Position numbers and translations under genes: made by a program
Shown here: positions 4,846 to 8,242 of the stretch, piece by piece
How the letters are laid out: every line of letters begins with the position of its first letter
Position numbering within the stretch: the first letter of the stretch is position 1
The notes under the pieces: generated by a model
What the model was told of the DNA's origin: nothing
The model's database searches: none
The model's input: the letters and a program-made list of their open reading frames with translations, nothing else
Origin: Deltaproteobacteria bacterium
GTDB lineage: Bacteria; Desulfobacterota; Desulfarculia; Desulfarculales; Desulfarculaceae
Direction of reading: 5' to 3'
DNA: 8,242 nucleotides
Assembly: GCA_021815655.1 (NCBI GenBank)
Contig: JAKAGJ010000062.1
Coordinates: forward strand, 1-8,242

Positions 4846-5696
4846 GCCAGGGCTTGCCAGCCCTGGGAGCCGCCGAACTGGCCCTCCTGGAAAGCGCCGT
4901 GGCCGAGGACCCGGGCTCGCGCCTGTTTTTGCGCCTGGCCCAGGCCTATTTGCAGGCCGGCCGCCTGCCCGAGGCCCGGCAGACCCTGGAGCGTGGGCTT
5001 TTGTTGCAGCCCGGCGAGGTGGAGGGGCATCGGCTTCTTAGCCAAGTGCTGCGCGCCCAGGGCGACGCCGGCCAGGCCCTGGCCCAGTTGCGGCAGGCCG
5101 CGGCCATCATGAGCCGCCAGGCCGGGCTGTACCAGGACATGGCCGAGCTACTGGCCAGCCAGGGGCGCCTGTCAGAGGCCCAGGTGGCCCAGCGCCTGGC
5201 CCAGGACCTGGCCGGCGCCGGCGGCGCCCCGCAGGGGGACGCGGCTCCGGTCAACCAGGACACGCCCACCCTGGCCGAGATATACGCCGGCCAGGGGCTA
5301 CAGGCCCAGGCCGCGGCCATGTACCGCCGCCTGCTGGCCACCGACCCGGGCAACCCCGAGTTGGCCCGGCGCCTGGCCCAGTTGGAGGCCCCCCCGCCCC
5401 CTGCCGCGCCGGCGGCCCCAGAGGAGCAAGCCGGGCTGCTTAAGTGCCTGGAGTCCCTCAAGGAGGCGGCCCTGGCTCGGGCCAGCCACCCGGTTCAGGC
5501 CAGCCCAGCCGCCCCCGGGTTGTTGAGGCGCCTGGATTCCCTCAAGGAGGCCGCCCTGGCCCGGGAGGCCAGCTTGGCCCGGGAGGCCAGCCTGGCCCGG
5601 GAGGCCAGCTTGGCCCGGGCCGGCGACGGCCAGCGGGACTTGCTGGCGCGGCTGGAGGCCCTAAAGGGCGCGGCCCTGGCCCGCGCCGGGTCCTAA
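4842..5696 (+). CDS. TPR-repeat protein with Pro-rich linker and repeated C-terminal helices
   Basis: A 284-residue protein starting at TTG 4842, which overlaps the preceding stop as TTGA and has GGAG six bases upstream. A longer same-frame ATG at 4560 would lie wholly inside the ftsB-like gene and is rejected. Seen: tetratricopeptide-like helix pairs at about 12-60, 62-95, 96-124 and 142-180 (LFLRLAQAYLQAGRLPEARQ; LAEIYAGQGLQAQAAAMYRR), a low-complexity Gly/Ala linker at 124-138, and EAPPPPAAPAAPEE at 182-195. After that come three copies of a Leu/Lys/Ala-rich 16-residue helix (199-214, 227-242, 267-282) and a tandem hexapeptide AREASL (240-257). There is no signal peptide or membrane segment, so it is likely cytoplasmic. 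A scaffold or partner-binding role is inferred from the TPRs; its specific partner is unknown. The link to cell division rests only on the overlap with the ftsB-like gene. Confidence 0.8.
   Translation: MSQGLPALGAAELALLESAVAEDPGSRLFLRLAQAYLQAGRLPEARQTLERGLLLQPGEVEGHRLLSQVLRAQGDAGQALAQLRQAAAIMSRQAGLYQDMAELLASQGRLSEAQVAQRLAQDLAGAGGAPQGDAAPVNQDTPTLAEIYAGQGLQAQAAAMYRRLLATDPGNPELARRLAQLEAPPPPAAPAAPEEQAGLLKCLESLKEAALARASHPVQASPAAPGLLRRLDSLKEAALAREASLAREASLAREASLARAGDGQRDLLARLEALKGAALARAGS
5559..5618 (+). repeat. 18-bp in-frame tandem repeat within the TPR gene
   Basis: Three head-to-tail copies of GCCCGGGAGGCCAGCYTG (5559-5576, 5577-5594, 5595-5612) plus a partial GCCCGG, differing only at the TTG/CTG leucine codon. 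Each encodes Ala-Arg-Glu-Ala-Ser-Leu. Near identity at the DNA level suggests recent expansion by slippage, so copy number may vary between strains without breaking the frame. Confidence 0.9.
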
Positions 5697-5751
5697 AGCG
5701 CCAGTCAAGAATCAATTTAGCGCAACCCTTAATAATTCGAGGCTTATCGAC

Positions 5752-6309
5752 ATGTACAGCACCGCAGATTTTCGCCGGGGACTAAAAATCGAGATCGACG
5801 GCAAACCGTTGGTGATCGTGGATTTTCAACACGTGAAGCCCGGCAAGGGTGGCGCCTTCGTGCGCACCAAGCTCAAAAACCTGGAGACCGGCCAAGTACT
5901 GGAGCAGACCTTCCGCTCGGGGACCAAGGTGGGGCGCCCCGACATGGAACAGAAGTTCATGCAGTTCCTCTACCAGGAGGGCGAGCAGTACGTCTTCATG
6001 GACACCCAGACCTATGACCAGGTCTACATCCAGGGCGAGTACCTGGCCGACGCCATCCCCTTCCTGCAACCCAACATCGAGTTGCAGGTGCTCTATTTCA
6101 AGGGCCGGCCCATCGGCGTGGAGATGCCCGTTTTCGTCATCCTCACCGTGACCCAGTGCGAGCCCGGGCTCAAGGGCGACACCGCCACCGGCGCCACCAA
6201 GGCCGCCACCCTGGAGACCGGCCACGTGGTGCAGGTGCCCCTGTTCATCGAGGAAGGCCAAAAGCTAAAGATAGACACCCGCACCGGGGAGTACATGGAG
6301 CGTGCCTGA
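5752..6309 (+). CDS. efp: Translation elongation factor P
   Basis: A 185-residue protein, the normal length for EF-P, and alignable by eye throughout: YSTADFRRGLKIEIDGKP at the N-terminus, the KOW-like first domain with VKPGKGGAFVR (28-38), then two OB-type domains and the C-terminal signature KIDTRTGEYMERA (173-185). EF-P binds between the ribosomal P and E sites and relieves stalling at polyproline runs. The loop residue equivalent to the modified lysine of E. coli EF-P is Lys32 in PGKGGA, so modification of the lysine type (EpmA/EpmB-like) is possible, but no modifying gene is in the window. The 55 bases upstream are AT-rich (CTTAATAATTC) and may hold a -10 box, with no clear -35; the ribosome site is weak (GAGG, 10 bases upstream). 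The 3' end overlaps the MetE-like gene by eight bases. Confidence 0.97.
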   Translation: MYSTADFRRGLKIEIDGKPLVIVDFQHVKPGKGGAFVRTKLKNLETGQVLEQTFRSGTKVGRPDMEQKFMQFLYQEGEQYVFMDTQTYDQVYIQGEYLADAIPFLQPNIELQVLYFKGRPIGVEMPVFVILTVTQCEPGLKGDTATGATKAATLETGHVVQVPLFIEEGQKLKIDTRTGEYMERA

Positions 6310-7363
6310 TACCTTCGCGCCCCACTTTACCGCCACCGGCATCGGCACCCTGCCCCTCCTGGACCCTCGGGAGGCGGTGGACGCCGTGTGCGACCGGCTC
6401 CGCGAGATGCCCTACTGGCCGCAATTGCCCCAGCGCGCGGCCATAGAGGACATGAACCTGCAATACGCCCGCGCCTTGCGCCCCCTGGTGGCCGCCGACC
6501 TGGATCAGCGCAGTCTGCTGGCCCACCCAGGCTTGGGCCGCGAGGAGGCCCTGGCCGCCTTTTACGAGCGCCTGCTGGCCGGCCCGGAGGAGGACTTCGG
6601 CCTCTTGCCCGAGGAGGCCGCCGGTTTCTTCGCCTTTCAGGAGAAAGTGGCCGCGGCAGGCCCAGGCCAGTATCCCTGGCTCAAGGGGCACGTCACCGGC
6701 CCCTTGACCCTGGCCGCCTCGGTGCTGGGCAGCGACGGCAAGGCCCTGCTCTACGACGACGAGATGGCCGAGGCCATCGCCAAGGGCCTGGGCCTGGCGG
6801 CGGCGGCCCAGGCCCGGCAGCTGGCCCCCTTAAACCGGCCGCTGATGATCTTCTTCGACGAGCCCTTTCTCTCGGGCTACGGCTCGGCCTTTTCGCCCAT
6901 CAGCCGCGGAAAGGTGATCGAGCTGTTGGGCCTGGCCGCCCAGGAAACCCGCGAACGGGTGCCGGCGGTGCTGGGGGTGCACTGCTGCGGCAACACCGAC
7001 TGGGGCATGCTGGTGGAGGCGGGCCTGGACGTGCTCAACCTGGATAGCGCCGGCTTTGGCGAGCACCTGCTGCTCTACCCCGAGGCCCTACGGCAACTCT
7101 ACGCCCGGGGCGGGGCCGTGGCCTGGGGGGCCGTGCCCACCATCGGCTACACCGGCCAGGAAACCGCCCAAGGCCTGTGGGCCGGACTGCGGGGGCTTTT
7201 GGACAAGCTGGCGGCCACGGGCTTCGACCCGGCCACCCTGGCCCGCCAGGCGCTCATCACCCCGGCCTGCGGCCTGGGCTCGCTCAGCCGGGACAAGGCC
7301 CTGGCCATCCTCGACCTCACCAGACAGGTTGCGGACCTGGCCCGCGTCCAGTTCGCCGTCTAG
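6302..7363 (+). CDS. Stand-alone MetE-type (cobalamin-independent methionine synthase-like) methyltransferase
   Basis: A 353-residue protein of the UROD/MetE-like TIM-barrel superfamily, about half the length of full MetE. It keeps only the catalytic-domain plan and lacks the N-terminal half. Seen: GIGTLP near the N-terminus (13-18), GHVTGPLTLA (129-138), FFDEP (184-188), GVHCCGNTDW (225-234) with the His-X-Cys zinc ligands at His227/Cys229, and TPACGLG (320-326) supplying the last Cys ligand. Family members use zinc to activate a thiol for methyl transfer. Short forms in anaerobes and archaea are thought to take the methyl from a corrinoid protein rather than methyltetrahydrofolate, so either homocysteine or another thiol may be the acceptor here. 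The GTG start at 6302 overlaps the efp stop by eight bases with GGAG close before it, so translation is coupled. It is the last gene of the run, followed by a strong terminator. Confidence 0.8.
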   Translation: MPDTFAPHFTATGIGTLPLLDPREAVDAVCDRLREMPYWPQLPQRAAIEDMNLQYARALRPLVAADLDQRSLLAHPGLGREEALAAFYERLLAGPEEDFGLLPEEAAGFFAFQEKVAAAGPGQYPWLKGHVTGPLTLAASVLGSDGKALLYDDEMAEAIAKGLGLAAAAQARQLAPLNRPLMIFFDEPFLSGYGSAFSPISRGKVIELLGLAAQETRERVPAVLGVHCCGNTDWGMLVEAGLDVLNLDSAGFGEHLLLYPEALRQLYARGGAVAWGAVPTIGYTGQETAQGLWAGLRGLLDKLAATGFDPATLARQALITPACGLGSLSRDKALAILDLTRQVADLARVQFAV

Positions 7364-7369
7364 GCCAGA

Positions 7370-7449
7370 CGGGCGGGGATAAACCCCGTCCTACGAAAAA
7401 GACACTGAATATGCCTTGGGTTTCGTAGGGCGGGGTTTATCCCCGCCCG
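7370..7449. repeat. REPIN-like pair of inverted GTAG palindromes
   Basis: Two 29-base arms (7370-7398 and 7421-7449) are inverted copies with one mismatch, around a 22-base spacer. Each arm contains a GTAG tetranucleotide followed by a palindrome of the form GGCGGGG-TTTAT-CCCCGCC. A GTAG tetranucleotide next to a small palindrome, present twice in inverted order, is the layout of REPINs, elements spread by RAYT (TnpA-REP) transposases. No RAYT gene is in the window. Other copies in the genome would confirm it. Confidence 0.6.
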
Positions 7450-7462
7450 CTTTTTTGTTTTT
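7428..7462 (+). terminator. Intrinsic terminator of the flavoprotein-to-metE run
   Basis: GGGCGGGG (7428-7435) pairs with CCCCGCCC (7441-7448) around the loop TTTAT, followed by GC and then TTTTTTGTTTTT (7451-7462). It is the strongest terminator in the window. It is built from the distal half of the REPIN-like element and faces the rightward genes; the leftward NYN gene gets no U-tract from it. Confidence 0.85.
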
Positions 7463-7497
7463 CTGCTGGAGCCCATGAACCCGAGATGAAGTTGGCC

Positions 7498-7998
7498 CTA
7501 AAGCCGCTCCAAGCGGCTGTGGTGGCGGCGCTTGGCCTTGGGCTCGCGGTGGGAGGGGCCTTTTTTTCTGGTGCTGAAGTCCCAGCCCGGCTCGTCATCC
7601 TCGGCGGCCTGGGCCTGGCCCTGGGCGGTGGCCATGAGCCGGCTGGCAAAAATCCGCGAGCCGATCACCTCGGCCCCCCGACCACGGCAAAGCCCGGCCA
7701 ACTCGCGGTCGTCGGTGATGACCGTGGCCCCGCTCCCCAGGCGCCCGGCCAGCTCCACGATCACCTGGTCGGCCTTTTGCTTTGCCCCCGAATAGATAAC
7801 CGGCACCCCCAACTGGGTGGCACGGCAGGGCTGGAGGTCCTGGCCTCCGTCAAAAACCACCGTGATCTGGTGCGACCGTTTCTGGCGGTAAAGACGCAGG
7901 GCCGTGAGCAGGGCCTCTCGCCCCCGTTCCATATCGCCGGCCCAGAACAGCTCCGGCGAGTGGTGGATGAGGTTGTAGCCGTCGATGATGAGGTGCAT
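7498..7998 (-). CDS. YacP-type NYN-domain protein (predicted ribonuclease/RNA-binding)
   Basis: A 166-residue protein with a PIN-like NYN domain. Seen: HLIIDGYNLIH (2-12), whose DGYN carries the first acidic residue and gives the family its recognisable start; TVVFDGG (46-52); KADQVIVELA (75-84); and VITDDREL (93-100). Asp6, Asp50, Asp77 and Asp96/97 form the expected metal-binding acidic set. The last ~30 residues (KKGPSHREPKAKRRHH and onward) are strongly basic, suited to nucleic-acid binding. The closest named relative is Bacillus YacP/Rae1, which cleaves mRNA on the ribosome; that activity is not demonstrated by sequence alone. The ATG at 7998 has only a weak ribosome site. It lies 21 bases after the parB stop, so it is probably transcribed with parB, and it converges on the upstream plus-strand genes. 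Confidence 0.85.
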   Translation of the reverse strand: MHLIIDGYNLIHHSPELFWAGDMERGREALLTALRLYRQKRSHQITVVFDGGQDLQPCRATQLGVPVIYSGAKQKADQVIVELAGRLGSGATVITDDRELAGLCRGRGAEVIGSRIFASRLMATAQGQAQAAEDDEPGWDFSTRKKGPSHREPKAKRRHHSRLERL

Positions 7999-8019
7999 GG
8001 GGCCTGGCTCGTGGGAGGG

Positions 8020-8242
8020 CTATCGCCCCAGGAACTCCAGGAGGCGCTCCAGCTCGTCGTCGGAGAAGAAGTGCAGGATGATCTGCCCCTTCTTGGCCTT
8101 GCGCTTGATCTCCACCTTGGTGCCCAGGTTGGCGCGCAGTTGGTCGGCCAGGCTGTCGATATAGGCCTTGTCCGGGTCCAGGCGCTTGGCCTTGGGGGCC
8201 TTGAGCAGGTTTTTGACCAACCTCTCGGTGGCGCGCACGCTC
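8020..8242 (-). CDS. parB: ParB chromosome-partitioning protein, C-terminal part (partial, runs off right edge)
   Basis: The last ~73 residues of a ParB-family protein, open to the window edge. The end pattern, LGTKVEIKRKAKKGQIILHFFSDDELERLLEFL, is the ParB C-terminal dimerisation domain: a strand-strand hairpin (TKVEIK…GQIILHF) followed by a helix that forms the dimer zipper. Upstream residues TERLVKNLLK belong to the linker after the helix-turn-helix centromere-binding domain, which lies outside the window together with the CTP-binding N-terminus. The in-frame GTG at 8236-8238 is internal, not a start. ParB binds parS near the origin and loads SMC, so the window may lie near the replication origin, though no parS site was recognised here. 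The NYN gene follows after 21 bases. Confidence 0.85.
   Translation of the reverse strand, partial: SVRATERLVKNLLKAPKAKRLDPDKAYIDSLADQLRANLGTKVEIKRKAKKGQIILHFFSDDELERLLEFLGR

Noticed and set aside
8236..8238. GTG as the start of a 72-residue protein at the right edge
   Set aside because: The sequence is the C-terminal part of ParB and the frame stays open to the window end, so the GTG is an internal valine codon.
1..8242. tRNA, rRNA, CRISPR arrays and insertion sequences
   Set aside because: No tRNA arm pattern, no rRNA-like stretch, no regularly spaced direct repeats and no transposase coding sequence were found.

Overview
This is a GC-rich, gene-dense bacterial chromosome segment with long ORFs, antisense shadow frames and many GTG/TTG starts. 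The gene content fits an anaerobic Desulfobacterota-like bacterium: two radical SAM proteins, a geranylgeranyl-reductase-type flavoprotein, a stand-alone MetE catalytic-domain protein, and a ParB/NYN pair. The taxonomic placement is inference only.

Left end (1-1182, minus strand): a compact cassette that looks like a ribosomally made, radical-SAM-modified peptide system. It reads, in order of transcription: a promoter with a good -35 box; a 20-residue peptide gene with a perfect AGGAGG site, whose product ends in CKCKSSC; a 10-bp GC hairpin followed by UUUU; a 107-residue protein with eight cysteines; and a radical SAM protein with a PqqD-like N-terminal region that runs off the left edge. 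The peptide is too short for routine gene calling and the maturase starts with GTG, so both are easily missed. This is the strongest candidate for an undescribed system here.

Middle left (1178-1405): the cassette promoter lies back-to-back with a rightward promoter. Both -35 boxes sit in a perfect 12-bp inverted repeat. The rightward side leads into about 110 bases of strongly structured, apparently non-coding sequence ending in a terminator-like hairpin, a possible small RNA. Next come a second, unrelated radical SAM protein (1406-2677, minus) and a class I methyltransferase (2745-3263, minus).

Centre (3325-7363, plus): a geranylgeranyl-reductase-family flavoprotein, then a recognisable promoter in its last codons, then an FtsB/DivIC-like division protein overlapped by a TPR protein, elongation factor P, and an overlapping MetE-like methyltransferase. 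The run ends in a REPIN-like pair of inverted GTAG palindromes whose distal half is an intrinsic terminator.

Right end (7498-8242, minus): the C-terminal end of a ParB chromosome-partitioning protein followed by a YacP-type NYN-domain RNA-binding/nuclease protein, converging on the terminator. No rRNA, tRNA, CRISPR array or insertion sequence was seen.
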